From Nereocystis luetkeana (taxonomy: Eukaryota; Sar; Phaeophyceae; Laminariales; Laminariaceae): a stretch of 64,000 bases of DNA. The notes below the pieces were generated by a model. The model was not told the origin of the DNA. It did no database searches and saw only the letters and a list, made by a program, of their open reading frames with translations. This document shows, piece by piece, positions 23,585 through 35,900 of this stretch (its first letter is position 1; every line of letters begins with the position of its first letter). A program made the translations under genes and the position numbers. Location of the stretch: NCBI GenBank assembly GCA_031213475.1, contig JARUPZ010000019.1:5803357-5867356 (forward strand), given 5' to 3'.

Positions 23585-24030
23585 ACTTCGCTTCATGTTG
23601 CGATCCTCGTGACATACTTCGGTATTATTTACTGTAGTATAACCCCGCTGTTGGCTTGCAGCAGCACAAAAGTCAAGCAGAAGGCTCGGTAAGCTACTGG
23701 TGATCGAGTTTCGTTTTATCTCCCCAGGGGCTGGGTAAGCTACTGGCCCAGGTCTTTCATCTCTATAGTAGCCCCGCTGTTTTTAATTCGCTTTCATGTT
23801 GCGATCCTCGTGACAATTTTCGGTACTCTGTAGAAACCCCGCTGTTGGCTTGCAGCAGCACAAAGGTAAGTGTTGTAAGGATTACCTTGGGCTGGGTAAT
23901 CGATCGATCTTATACACCTATAGCTCACTGGGTAACACCTTCACATTTGGCGTCGACGGCAGGACATATCTCGTCAATCTTACTTTTTACTTCGCTTTCA
24001 TGTTGCGATCCTCGTGACATTTTGCGCAGT
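23585..24030 (+). repeat. About 205-bp direct repeats, three starts
   Basis: CATGTTGCGATCCTCGTGAC occurs at about 23594, 23799 and 24000. The first two are followed by CCCCGCTGTTGGCTTGCAGC. The copies differ by small indels. Confidence 0.8.
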
Positions 24031-24296
24031 ATGATGAGAGCCTACTTATCTATTACCAGGTATGCTACTACTATCATATTACCCTTACATATATGTCTAT
24101 TATTTTATAGTACGATCACGAGTAGTATAGTGTTGATTACTTTGTAACCGTCGTGCGTACAAGCGCAATACATCCAAGAAACCCCGCAGATCACTGCTGC
24201 TGTGTGCCCCCACCGCAGATCTGTCACTTTTCGTCATTCCCACTCTTCTAGTATAACAATATTAGGCTGTGAAAGAGTCTGGTGCATCATCACTAC

Positions 24297-24419
24297 TCTT
24301 GCGGGGGATCATATCAAATACCTGGTAGAACCTACGGTCCATGAAAAAACTTACCTGGTATATATTTCGCTATTTTTACCAACAATATTTGGTCCTATTT
24401 ACTATGCCCCCCCGTAATA
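24297..24419 (-). mobile_element. MITE-A copy 4 (reversed, degenerate, with motif)
   Basis: The right end ACTATGCCCCCCCGTAATA is intact and the left end is degraded (TTGCGGGGGATCATA). The reversed core ACCAACAATATTTGGTCC is clear. Two TACCTGGTA sites are inside (24319, 24352); the second corresponds to the insertion site used in copies 3, 7 and 13. Confidence 0.75.
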
Positions 24420-26694
24420 CTAGCAGCACGAAAAAGTCTAATTCGCATCAACTCCAAGACGAAGAGGAATTCGCTTTTACTTTCCAATCCTCTGACTGGT
24501 ACAGACATATATTATTATGACAATGTATGTTCTGTACAGACATTACATGACAAATAAATGTATGTTCTGTCTCCAGTCGTCTGTCGATCACTTTGCTATA
24601 CCGTCGTATGTTTCGTCTCTCCGAAAAATCAGAAAATAAACAAATAAATCTCTAAAAAAAAATAATGGAGGTTAATCATCCTGTCTATTTTGATGTCGGG
24701 ACCATTCAGCCTATCTATGTATATGAGTTGCTCCACTCTCGGTTTGATGGCTTCTCCTCGGGATACAGCAGGGAATGAAGCAACGACGCGTCCCCACGTT
24801 ATTGTATTATAGCTTATTATTCGTCTCCCCTATCTATGTCAGAAAAAAAATACCTATTATTTCTTGCAAGCTGTACCTACTACTACTGATCCACCACCGC
24901 CTGGACTCTGCATGACGTTATGATAGCATGCTTCGTATAATAAGAAGTGTGTGTCTTTCCGTGCGTAGGGACGGGCGGGCTTCCGGCTTCCATCGTCTCG
25001 CTCGCAGCCGGAGCCGTGAGCCGTGGGTTTTTCTTAGAGGGGAGGGGAGGCATCCTGTGATACACAGATATTGGCAGACAACGTGATTTCCCGTACCAGG
25101 TATACATTACCGCCGTATGGACCAGGCAAACCACGACCTACTGATGTCTGTTGGGGAATGGGGCGTCCTGCTCCCACCGTGCTATCGTACTGCTGTACTG
25201 GCATACCACTCTGTCCCGTAATATAGTAACCGTATTCAACAATGAGGCGCGCGAGTGCGAAGCGCGAGCATTTTGTTCTTGGTTTTCCAAGGTAAAAAAA
25301 AGCAGAAGTTCAGTCTGAGCCAAACCCCGCCTGCTGGGGTGCCGTCTGTGCCGGTGCCGACTGGTCTCCCTCCACACTCGCAACTCTCACTGCGACTTCA
25401 ACAATGAAAAAGACGAGCAAACCGAAAACAACGCTCGAATGCTTTTCATCGAGGGCGATAACAATGAATTATTCTCAGTTTGTAAAACTGAAGTCTCTAT
25501 TCTGGTAATTAATTGCAGATCTGTCTGTCTGTCTGTCCGCATCCCTTTTTTTTCGAACTTTTATTACTTCGTTTCAATGATCGATATACCAGGTATTTGT
25601 TTGTTACAGATGATATTCATAGGTTTAACTTCGCTCTACATCTCGGAGGATATGGTTGTTGTGTGGTGTTGTTCCCTGATCACCTAGATTTTGTTTTCTC
25701 CAGTTTTTGCTCCACTAAAAACGCGAGAGTACGTACGTGAGAGTAGGTACGTACGAAGGTAACATTTTTTTGTCACGTCTGACAAAGTACCCGAGAATCA
25801 TTCATGATTCATGCTCCAGATATCTATGTATGAACACGTCAAGGTATAAAGGTGTATCAGGTATTCCTCTACTCAGAGTGTGACGCAAGACCGTCCGGTA
25901 CAGGCGGTGAGAGGCATGACATCCGGTTGCCCGTCTACATACTCAAAACCCTTATTCCGGTGTGGTTGGGCGCTTTCATGCCTGCCTTCGTTCTGCGCTT
26001 GAATTTTAGGCCCGACATAGCACAAAAAAAGCTGAGATATGTACCGGCTGTACGATATCTAACAAAATAAAACTACTGTAAATCATAATTTTTCAGCAAA
26101 AAAAAAACCCGATCGCCCGGTACACGTCATTTTCATTTTTTAGTGGTCTTCTGTTTTCGGCGGCAGAGGGCCTGCCTGCTGGGCCGGCTGCGTCGGTCAT
26201 GCCGTCGCGCGGTCTTGTCTCACTTGAACTGCAAGTAGGTAAGGGTGGGGGGGGGTGGGCTCTTCCAACCGTTTTCGTTCGTGAAAAACTGCTCGTCCAA
26301 TTCACAGAAAAAGAAAGAAGATATCCGAACAGTCGAAAACGACCACCACGGAATGAAAATCATTGCCGAGCGGTCTAGTGACTGCTGTACGCAATACTAT
26401 GTACCTGGTACATCATACCTGGTAAATATCTGCATCCAAATCCGAAATCCCTGGTTTTATGATGTTTAGTCCTGTACCCTCCCCCCCCCTCCCGGATCCC
26501 GGACCACTTTTTACACAAAGGTCTTATCAAGACACCTTTTTATGACCTGTGTCACACAAAAATGCAGCAGCTTTACTCGAAGCGCAAAAGACAGAATCTC
26601 GTGTTTTGCTTCACCCAAGGTCAGTGACTGCTTTCGGCTTACCCTCTTGAACAGAAATATATCCTATATGCCGGTATGTACGTACGTACGTACG

Positions 26695-27260
26695 TACGAG
26701 ACCGCGGTTTGACCCCTTGACTGACCGCTCCCTACACTAAAACCAATACAATAAGAAAAAAAAGGTCTCGACGCGCCCGAAATGGCCGCGGTTTGACCGA
26801 CAGCCCACCCCAACATTTTTTTTTCTTTTTTTCCAAAGTATTATCACATTCGCCTTCTCTCTCCTTCCTCCATACAAACACAGTTTAGTAGTCGTAGTAA
26901 CCCAGATCCGGGGTCACATAGCAGGCTCTCCTACCCCCCTCCCACTGCGGTTCGTGCCTTTATTTTTTTTTGCGCGAGAAGACTTCAGCCATTTCTGCCC
27001 TCGCCGGCTCGCGTCTAATTTCGCCTACCCACGCTATTAATACCACGTAGGCGCTCTTGTTGTTACAAAAACGTGAAAAAAAAACGTGATGACGCGTCAA
27101 AAATGACCGCGGTTCGACCTCTTGACTGACCTGACTCCCCCCCCACTACACTAGAAATGATATAATGCAGTCAAAAAAGGTCTTGACGCGTAAAAAATGA
27201 CCGCGGTTTTGTTTGGCCCCTTGACTGACCTGACAGCCCTCTACACTAAGATTAGCACAT
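26695..27260 (+). repeat. Degenerate 93-95-bp repeat around CCGCGGTTTGACC
   Basis: Words CCGCGGTTTGACCCCTTGAC, GACCTGACAGCCC and AGGTCTTGACGCG recur near 26703, 26790, 27110 and 27200. Confidence 0.65.
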
Positions 27261-27669
27261 CAAGGCCAAAACAGGTCTGGACGTGCGCGCAAAATTCACC
27301 AGGACCGACTGCTGGACGCAAGTTCACGGGCCCCACTGCTGATTGTTGTACATCCATCGCTGTTCATCCCTCTCCCGAAGCCTCCCAGACCCCCCGGCCC
27401 AGAGCTAAGTCGGCACTACCTATTGTGAATCCGACCGCGAGTGCACCGACTTGCTGGTTACAATAGCTGCCTGCGCCCCAGAGAACGACCAACACGCGCA
27501 CATTTGGTTGCAGTTGAAACTTTGAAAAACCCCAGGCCGGAAAGCTGTACCGCCTAGTGAGCCAACTGGAGAGGCGGGCGGGGGCGGGAGGGAGGGGGGG
27601 AAGGGGGAGAGATCGAGGTTGTCAAAAAATAATCACTGCTGTTCACGGGTCAAGGGGTTTTCAAAAACT

Positions 27670-27748
27670 CACGAGTCGGGTCGGGTCGAGTCGAGTCGGC
27701 GTAGGTGACCCATTTCGACCCGACCCGTGGGTTTTGACCCGACCCGAA
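27670..27748. repeat. GGGTC block, inverted pair
   Basis: GTCGGGTCGGGTCGAGTCG, then GACCCGACCCGTGGG and its continuation. The same head-to-head layout as the block at 20925. Confidence 0.8.
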
Positions 27749-27766
27749 AACAGCCTTGAAAATATA

Positions 27767-27861
27767 AAATAGGACCAAATACTGCAATTAAAAAAAGGTA
27801 ATATACATATATAGTTTTTAGTGTGTACCGCAGGTCCTATTTACTACGGTCCGCCGTAATA
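27767..27861 (+). mobile_element. MITE-A copy 5 (left end missing)
   Basis: It starts at AATAGGACCAAATACTG directly after a GGGTC block and ends ACGGTCCGCCGTAATA. The first 14 or so bases of the element are gone. Confidence 0.75.
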
Positions 27862-28324
27862 GAGTTCCACGCTTTCATCACTTCAAAAATGAGTCTACTA
27901 TTAATATACTCCCACGTTTTCCCCGAAGCGTATATGCGTAGCTGCACTTCTACATCACGACCGGGCGCAGCATGAAAATAAAAAAGGTTGATATTCCACA
28001 TCAATACGAAACTCCTCATTACAACTTCACTCCTAGAAATTTCTCAAAGCGGTGTTCATCCCGAGAAATTTGCTCAAGGCAGTCGGGGCTATTAGAGTTT
28101 ACGTAGTGTACTTCAACAATTCCGTCTCAGCTTGAACATGGTATATACACTCCCCTTGAAAAAACGACGTCAGCTCTACTGAGCGGGGCCGTTGCGTCGG
28201 AACAGATCGCGTTGGGTGAATCGAGCGGGTATCAGGGATGCGAATGCTTGAGGCGTCACCCCCATATAGGTATGGGGCAGCCCTAGAAAACTGCGCATGC
28301 CCTTCAAGGGAAAATCGAGTGCAA

Positions 28325-28406
28325 GCATAAAGGGGGGGGGGGGGGGGCGTACCCATTAGTTGCTTGCCATAGTCATTTGACCATTGACCACGCATCTCTT
28401 TCGAGA
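28325..28406 (-). repeat. R4 dispersed repeat
   Basis: A G run, then TTGCTTGCCATAGTCATTTG, ACCATTGACCACGCATC and TTTCGAGACGGAGC. Confidence 0.78.
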
Positions 28407-28520
28407 CGGAGCAGGGGGGGGGGGGGGGAGGGGGGAGGTGTACTCGATAGGAGAGGTGTACTCTATCTCATGCATGGCCGTAGTCGTATGACCATAGACC
28501 CTCGCATCTCTACAATGGGG
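28407..28520 (-). repeat. R3 fragment with G tract
   Basis: A G run, TGTACTCGATAGGAGAGG, ATGCATGGCCGTAGTCGTATG, ACCATAGACCCTCGCATC. It abuts an R4 copy. Confidence 0.82.
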
Positions 28521-28805
28521 GGGGGGGCCGGAGGCCGAACCAACGAGAGCTCCAACGTCCTTACCTGGTGACATTTTAGAGCTTTCCTGTCATTGCCATA
28601 CGTTACTAAGTACCTCCGAACTGGCGGAGGACAATTCGACAAGACTCACCCGGAACGCTCGGCTGTTAACGCCTCCCCGGAGACTGCAAAAGAAGAGGGG
28701 GGGGGGCGCACGCAAAGTCGCCCCATGTACCCCGCGCCAGGTAGAAACACCGCCAACGATTCGGCGACGAGGCGAAAAAAACGAAGAGAGCGTTCGAAAC
28801 AGTAA

Positions 28806-28945
28806 TCATCAAACGCGCTAAATTCGACCGCGAGGGTGATGGCGATGAACTGTAACGCGAGCTTGATAACCCTCCAAGCAGCCATCAAACGCGCTCAATT
28901 CGACTGAGGGTGAACTGAAACGCGGGCTTGACCATCCTGCCGCAG
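28806..28945 (-). repeat. Tandem duplicate of the phosphatase 3' end
   Basis: The last coding bases (28885-28942 on +) and a diverged copy just downstream (28806-28875) share ATCAAACGCGCTNAATTCGAC and ACGCGNGCTTGA. Translated, the outer copy gives RVIKLALQF against RMVKPAFQF in the gene. Confidence 0.75.
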
Positions 28946-29978
28946 CTGCAGGCGGCGCCGTCCAAGCTCCACGAGCCGAGCTTGCTTTGGCACAACGCCT
29001 CCGTCCCTGCCTCCACCCCCGCCCCCCCTCTGCGTCCTTTCCTCCCGGGGCACAAAATCTTGCCGAACTTCTCGCGAGGACCCAGGCAAGCAACCCCTCG
29101 GCACACCTCCGATATTTCGACCCACCCCAAAACTTCGGTGAATACAGAGGTGCAGCAACCCGAGCCCCCCGCAGGAGAGGCGAGGCCTACGGTGGAAACC
29201 CTGCCGCCAATTTCGTCGCCGCCCCTACCACGAACCCTTCGCGAGGCCGCTGCTGCGCCTTTCCCCCCTCGAGATGTCTTCGATGCGGGTGCTCTCGCGC
29301 CGAAGGTCGACGACGAGGACAAGGAAGAGGCGGAGCCGACGGCGGCAGCGGCAGCGGCGTCTCTTGCCGCCGACCAAGAGCTCCCGTCGCCCCCGTGCCT
29401 GCTAAAGGAAGCATAGACGCTGTCGCTCGCGGCCTGGACGACGGGGTGCCGGTGATCAACCACGTTCGCCTCCGAGAAGAGCGGGGCGCGGCACGCCCTG
29501 CACCGGTACGCGGCTGCCCTAGACCTCAAAGTTGCCGCCGCCGCCGCCGCCGCCGCCGCACCACCACCACCACCACCACCACAGCCTTCTCGCACGAGAG
29601 CCGGGCCGCCGCTGTCGCTACCCGCACGCCGAGAACCTTCGCCGCCGCCGTTCAAAAACGGCAGCCGTTGGAGGGACCCCTGGTCGCCGTTCGTGACGGC
29701 GCACGCGAACAGAAACCAGCGGTAGGTCGCGTCCACCCGAAAACTCGCCGGACCACGATTATCCATCGCTGTTCCTGTCGCCTCGGAGTTAACCCTGGCT
29801 GGTGGTTCCTCGACCTCCTCGTGCCGCGTGCCCGGAAGCCTGCAGCCCATGTCTCGGTAAAGCGCCAGCTGGGCCTCGAACCCCGGGTTGATGTGGACCG
29901 TGGGCTGTGCCTTGCGCACCTCGTCCACGGCCCGGAGGTAAGGCATGGCCTTGTGCTTCATGAGGTAGGCAGCAACGA
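28885..29978 (-). CDS. DUSP12-like exon 2 (rest of phosphatase, linker, zinc domain)
   Basis: 1094 nt including TGA. The acceptor is CACCCAG|TCGTTGC, with C- and T-rich runs upstream (30020-30065 on +). The linker contains GGT and GCC trinucleotide repeats at 29532-29582. Between CP (C463) and the next Cys (C483) there is a Gly/Arg-rich insert of about 18 residues that the family normally lacks. Confidence 0.9.
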
Positions 29979-32900
29979 CTGGGTGGGTTCGTGAACGAAG
30001 CGAAAAGGGTGATGGGGGAAAAAACGGGGGGGGGGCCGGGTTTTTTTTTTCAACTTTTTTTTTTAATAAAAAATATTGGTGGGAAACAAACAAAACCCCA
30101 TTACCATGATCGTATCTATCCTTCGTACATACCACCCACTGTGAGCGGAAAATATAAGCATACTTTCCCACAAATATGAAATCGTCCTTGCAAATTTCCT
30201 GCCAGAGTGGTAGGTATTTATTTATCATCTGAAGCCGGAGGTCCGGAGTACGTACGCAAGGTCCGACCGAAAATCTCCGATCGAAAAATCTCCAATTTTG
30301 CATTTCTCGTTTATTATTTGCTACTTTCCCACCAGCGCACATAGCTACAGTTTGCGGTTGACGACAGTATATTACTACAGTAATATACAACAGGTGTAAA
30401 TATAAGTATCTAAGAAAACAATAGTACATATAATAAACAACAGGTATACAAAGCATTTAGGTATCCAAGAAAAAAATATTACAAATATGTTATTAATAAC
30501 AGGAATATACAAGTGCCCCAAGGAAAGAAAAGAAAAACTACGCGAGCTCCCATTTCGGGGGGGGGGGCATAATATTGATATTGATCGGAACCCCATGATG
30601 GACCCAAATATCTCCCCATCTTTTGCCTACGCGTACCTCATTTGGTTCGGAGTCCTACTGCTACATGCCCCCTCGTAATAGCGAGAGCTATTACGGGGGG
30701 CCATAGTTAATAGGACCTATGGTATGCATAAAAAACTATATATATACCCATTTTCACTAACAATATTTGGTCCTGTTAACTATGGTCCCGCGTAATACCC
30801 CATTTCACTGTCCAAAATCACGCTACACTTCGACGACGCATCCAACCCTGAGCCTGCAAGGCAGCAGCGACGGCAAAAGGCCTCGTCAAGCACCGCGCAG
30901 CACGTGCGTGCGGCGTTCCTCAAATATAACGGTATACGAGTAGCAGCATCGAAAATCCGCACGTCGTATATACATGTACGAAGAAGCGAAGAGCGATCGT
31001 TGCAGACTAGAAAACAAAGGTAAGCGTCTGTCCGTGAAGGCGTCGTAGGGGGTGGCTTTTGCTGTCGGAAAATTGGCGAGCTGGACGCGATTCGGCGCAC
31101 GTCATATGGATTTGCTCTCGATACCGCGAGCACACTGCTCTACCGTAGTACCTGGTAGTGCTGAAGAGCTCTGCTGCTGCTGCTGCTGCTGCAGTCTGGG
31201 GGTCACGGGCTAGTGTAGCTCTAGCTCTATCTTGGTGAGTCCATCGCTGGAGCTACCGTACGCAAGTAATGTCGTTCATGAGCCTCTACCTTCATACTTT
31301 ACCAAGTTAGGGCCCATCTTATACGACAAACGTTTTTTTACGATACTCCGCCAATATTTTTTTCGTTTGATTTGATTTGCATCTGACTGGTCGAAAAGTG
31401 CATCACCAAGCAGGCATTTTGACATTTGATTCGAATTGAAACAAAAGAAAAAAAAATCAATTCGACAACAACTTTTGGGAATTATTTTGCTCTTTCGTGC
31501 TATTCGATGTGGGGAGCACATGTCCAACTCGACATGGCATGACCCTGAAACCGAAGCAAGCCATGCAAACGTGAGCCGTTGTCGTCGACTGATTCACAGG
31601 TGACATCCACCATTCCCGAGACAGGGCCACCGGAGCAGCCGCAGCGCGAGGTCCGACGGCCCCCAGCAGAGAGTAGGCCATCCGCGGCGCCTCAAAATGT
31701 TACAAGGAAGTCGTAAACCCAGTTTTTCATCCCTCTTCTCCTCGCAAACCACACGAGAACCACACGAGCACCGACCAGGTCACGACTTCGCTCAGAAGTT
31801 CGATCGCTGTATCCCCATCGCTGCTGCCTGCGTGGGCCTTCGGGGCTGCGCCAGCCACCCAAGACATCCCCAGAGCGATAGCCTCTTCGGCGGTGCCGGC
31901 AGAAACAATCGGCCGCTGACTGTGGCGCCCCGGGGAGGACGCGGGCCGTCGCTCGCCTCGTCGGTTGCCCTCTGGTGTTCGTTGGCCCTTGTGCGTTATT
32001 CGATTTTTTTTTTCGAAAATACGCTATTCCTCGATAGGGACCCAAAGGCATATTTTTTCACCAAATTCTATTCAATTCATTTTTTTCCTACTCGATTATC
32101 ACGAAAAAGGTTTTCTCGTTAAGACGGGCCCTTGCGTAATGTTCAGGCACACCACGTGTATCATATATAGCGTTTGTTTCTTCTATCAATAGGGTACTGA
32201 TCGAACGCTTTTTGTTCCAATCAAGCTAGTATGATACGAAGTGTACCAGGTATATATATATAGTCCGGTCGTCTCCCTGTAATGAGGTCTATCTACGCTA
32301 CTTGAATGTTTTTCTTTTTCTTTCCGTGATTTTGCAATACAGGAAGGCTTGTTTGAGGGGGGATAGACACAGCCACTCTCCTCGAATTTTATCGCGAAAA
32401 AAGACAACTCTCCGAAAATCTTCGAGGCTGCGTCAGGAATCCGATTGATTGCTCTGTAAGGAAATCGTGTACCAGCTCCGGCAACAGCACCAGCACCAAG
32501 TACGTACCAGGTATATATATATATAGAAACAACCAATCGTCCGATACGCCTTCACGCCGGTGACGATGGCGCTCCCTCTGGTGTGCCGAAGACCAGCCAT
32601 CACGGGGGCCCATAGTAAATAGCCCCAAAAATAAGCCCAAAAACACCCACTTTGTTAACACGGGAGGACCAACTAGTAGCAAATAGGACCAAATATTGTC
32701 GGTAAAAAGTAGGTAAATATATACCTGGTAGGTTTTTGAGTGTACCGTTGGTCCTATTCACTATTGTGGTCCCCCGCAATAGCGTGTCCATCAAAAACGT
32801 ACCGCGTTGAAACGAAAAACGTTGTCCGTGCGAAAAAAAATTGCGGTTGATGCTACAGAGTAGGCTTCCCATCGATCCTACACGTACATTTATTTGTACT

Positions 32901-35900
32901 TCATCAACAGAAATACGTTGGGAAGCCTCTCTCCCCCCCCGTTTGGGGCCTGTATATTAAAAGCAGGAGGGGCCACCGTCAAATGTGTCAACCCCAGACC
33001 CGGGGGCGGTAGATGCCATCGACCAAGTTGTGGTCAGCCGGTCAGCAGCCGCCCAAGCCCCCCCCCCCCGTCACCAGTGAAGAGCACTGAGCTCGTACAG
33101 CAGGGGGCGCGATCGTTCTCAGCGCTCGACTTTTTCCGGCACGGGGAAAAAAAAAAAGAGGTCGTCGATACCACCGTACGTACGTACACACCGCGGTGTT
33201 TTCAGAAACAAGAAAAAAAGAAAAAGAAGAAGAAGAAGAAAACAAAAAAAACATAATCTGGTGGCGAGACCGCCCGCGCCTTGCGAAAAAATAGAAAATG
33301 TTTCGAATATTGATAATACAGTAGCTTCGAATAATGTTATTCATAGCGCCGTTGCCGTTCGTTGCCGACACAAAAAAAAAAAAACACACACACACACACA
33401 TCGAGCTGTGAAAAACGATCGTCCACCCCCCTGCGCTGTGCGCTCTCTCACTTTGCGGCAAGCGTCGAGTAGCCGCCGACGGCAGCAGCGCAGCCCCACC
33501 CACGGTTGGCCTCGGGCGAGTGCGTGCAACGTGGCGGAACAAATAATTCGCTGGACCAACCATTGCACTGAACGAACAGGCGGCGCGGGGAAACTCGCCA
33601 GACTAAAAAAATCTGTCCGTTGTTTTGGCGTTTTCTCGTTTTTATTGATTTGCTCGTTCGAACGTCAGAGTTAGTGTTGTTGCTTGGGCATAACGCGCCA
33701 CTCGGGGGTCTAAACTATTACGGGGTACCATAGTAAATAGGACCAAATATTGTTAGTAAAAATAGCAATACATGTAGGTGTTTGTGTGTACCATAGGTCC
33801 TATTTACTATGGTCCCCCGTAATAATGCATGTTCATGAACTGTCAACAACTATTGATATACTCGGATATATATAGCATATATATATTTTTTTTCGTTTTG
33901 CGTTCCTTGCGTTTGCGACATAAAATAATTAATTTCAAACCCCTCCCACATTTACAGTTACATGAATTGGTAAATGTACGTAAACAAGACATGATACCTG
34001 GTACCTTGTGATGATCATACCGATATGCACCTTATAAAATGTAAATGTATTATACTATTAACACATTAATACCAGTACTGTAGACTTAGACAAAAAAAAA
34101 ACTGGTACCACATGTAAAGACATGTACACATACATGGCTGGGATTCCACTCCCATGACACCCATGACTGGGGGCACTCGTATACCAGGTATATGCGAGTG
34201 GTGAATGTTAAAATTAATGGCTTTTCCGTTTCGACCGCGTCACGTACCATTACGGTGGGACATTACTACAGTAATCAGGACCAAATACCTTCGTAAAAAT
34301 ACTGGACTATATAGTTTTTTTGTGTGTGTGTGATGGGTCCTGATTAATATGGCCCCACGCAATAGATGTAGCCATTTGAATACGTGGGGTAAAAAGCCAC
34401 TCCTGGGTGCTGGCCCACCCCGCAAGATCCGGGTGGTCTGGGAGCACCCAACACCCTCTCCTTAACATCGAAAGGTCGGAGACAGAGAGAAGCCGCGACA
34501 GGAATGTGGTCGAGTTTACGACAGCAGACAGCCCACCGCGGAAGAACAAACAACATGCCCAGCCAAACGTGCTTTCAAAACAACATGCTCAGCAAAACGT
34601 GCTCTGTGCTTCGAGCATTCGTTCTTCCGGGGAAAGCTCTTGTAAAGCCTCGAACACGCTCCTATCGCGCCTTCCCCCCCCCCCCCCCCCCCCCTACGCT
34701 CCAAGGCAAGTACCAGGTACGCCGTAGTGTCCGACCCTCTTCACCACCGCGCTATCGACGACGAGGAAAAAAAGGCGACGGACCCCCAACCAAAACCCCA
34801 AAAAAACTTGGTGAAATGGCTCAAGCCTGGGATTGAGAAAAAATGACACCACCGCCGTGGACAGGAATGTCCCCGTAAGGACCGTTGGCGTATGCCATAT
34901 ATACGAATATCAAACGGTCCTTCCACCTGTGGCGAGGAGCGGTATATACGCAATATCGTCACTCTTGCTTTACTTTCCAGCTCAACTTGCTGCACGTATA
35001 TAGCAGGGGGTGTCCAGCTCAAACCTCCAGGAGATTTTTCTTCCGGCTCAACTCGTGTGGGCACTATTAATACTCTTTGAGCAGGAGGCTTTACCATCAG
35101 CCAGCGACCTTCTGAACAAAAAAAAGGCGTGGCTAAAGGTGTCGTCCGGTTCCCCCCCCCCCCCCCTCCTCCGCGGGTATATGTTGTTGTTCTCACACTA
35201 ACTCATCGCCACAAAACAATGCAGTCCGTGATCGCAGGACCGGCTCCAATAACTCTGGAGTGGAAGAAATACCTTGGTAAAAATAAAACGAAAGCAAAGA
35301 ATAGTACACATGATAACTGAAGCACATCTACACCTCAGACTAAAAACAAAAAATGAGATCCGCGCACGTACGTATCAGATGCATGCGGTACGCTGTACAA
35401 GTTGCCACAGAAACCGAGAAGACCACATACTACCCAGAAAAAATAGAACGGATGGAGAAAACAACTCGACGTCCAGAAATCGAAATCGAAAAAAATCACA
35501 AATCAAAAAGGGAAGGAAAAAAGAAAAAGAAAAAAAGAAGGTTCAATTCAGGAAAGAAAAGCAAGACATCGTGAAAGGAAACACACAAAATAATGCGCAT
35601 ATTTTCGCAGATTGCAGGCTCGCACGCTACGCGAGGGGTGTAGAACAGAGATAAGAACAAAAGGACAAAGATACATATATATACAATACACCAGGTACCT
35701 GGTATCATATAAACCTGCCTTCCTTTTTATCGCGGATACGTATTAATAGAGTTCGGCTTTCGCGGTCGCTCGTCGCCATGACGACAACAATTTCCATGAT
35801 TTTTGTTGTGCTTGCGGAGAAGAAACTATTGCGGGGGGCCATAGTTAACAGGACCAAATATTGTTAGTAAAAATGGTTAAACATATAGGTTTTTATGTAT

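Larger units (their letters stand above)
17302..28884. other. Intergenic region between bZIP-PAS and the phosphatase
   Basis: 11.6 kb with no gene I can support. Contents: GT repeats (17721, 17960), an expanded MITE-B (18279), poly-G/poly-C tracts (19130-19230, 19497, 19855, 21170-21760), R5 (19985), a CAT repeat (20521), GGGTC blocks (20925, 27670), R3 (21559, 28407), a GGA repeat (22327), an AT repeat (23065), about 205-bp direct repeats (23585-24030), MITE-A (24297, 27767), a 93-95-bp degenerate repeat (26695-27260) and R4 (28325). A stretch matching AGTCTCTATTCTGGTA occurs at 22960 and at 25490. Confidence 0.6.

Noticed and set aside
28987..29994. 335-codon plus-strand frame opposite phosphatase exon 2
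   Set aside because: It is the antisense shadow of the GC-rich phosphatase exon. The real gene on the other strand is supported by two domains.
29979..30456. Extension of the phosphatase frame upstream to an ATG at 30456
   Set aside because: It is open by chance beyond the acceptor. The joined exon 1 supplies the proper start and active site, while the extension is low complexity.
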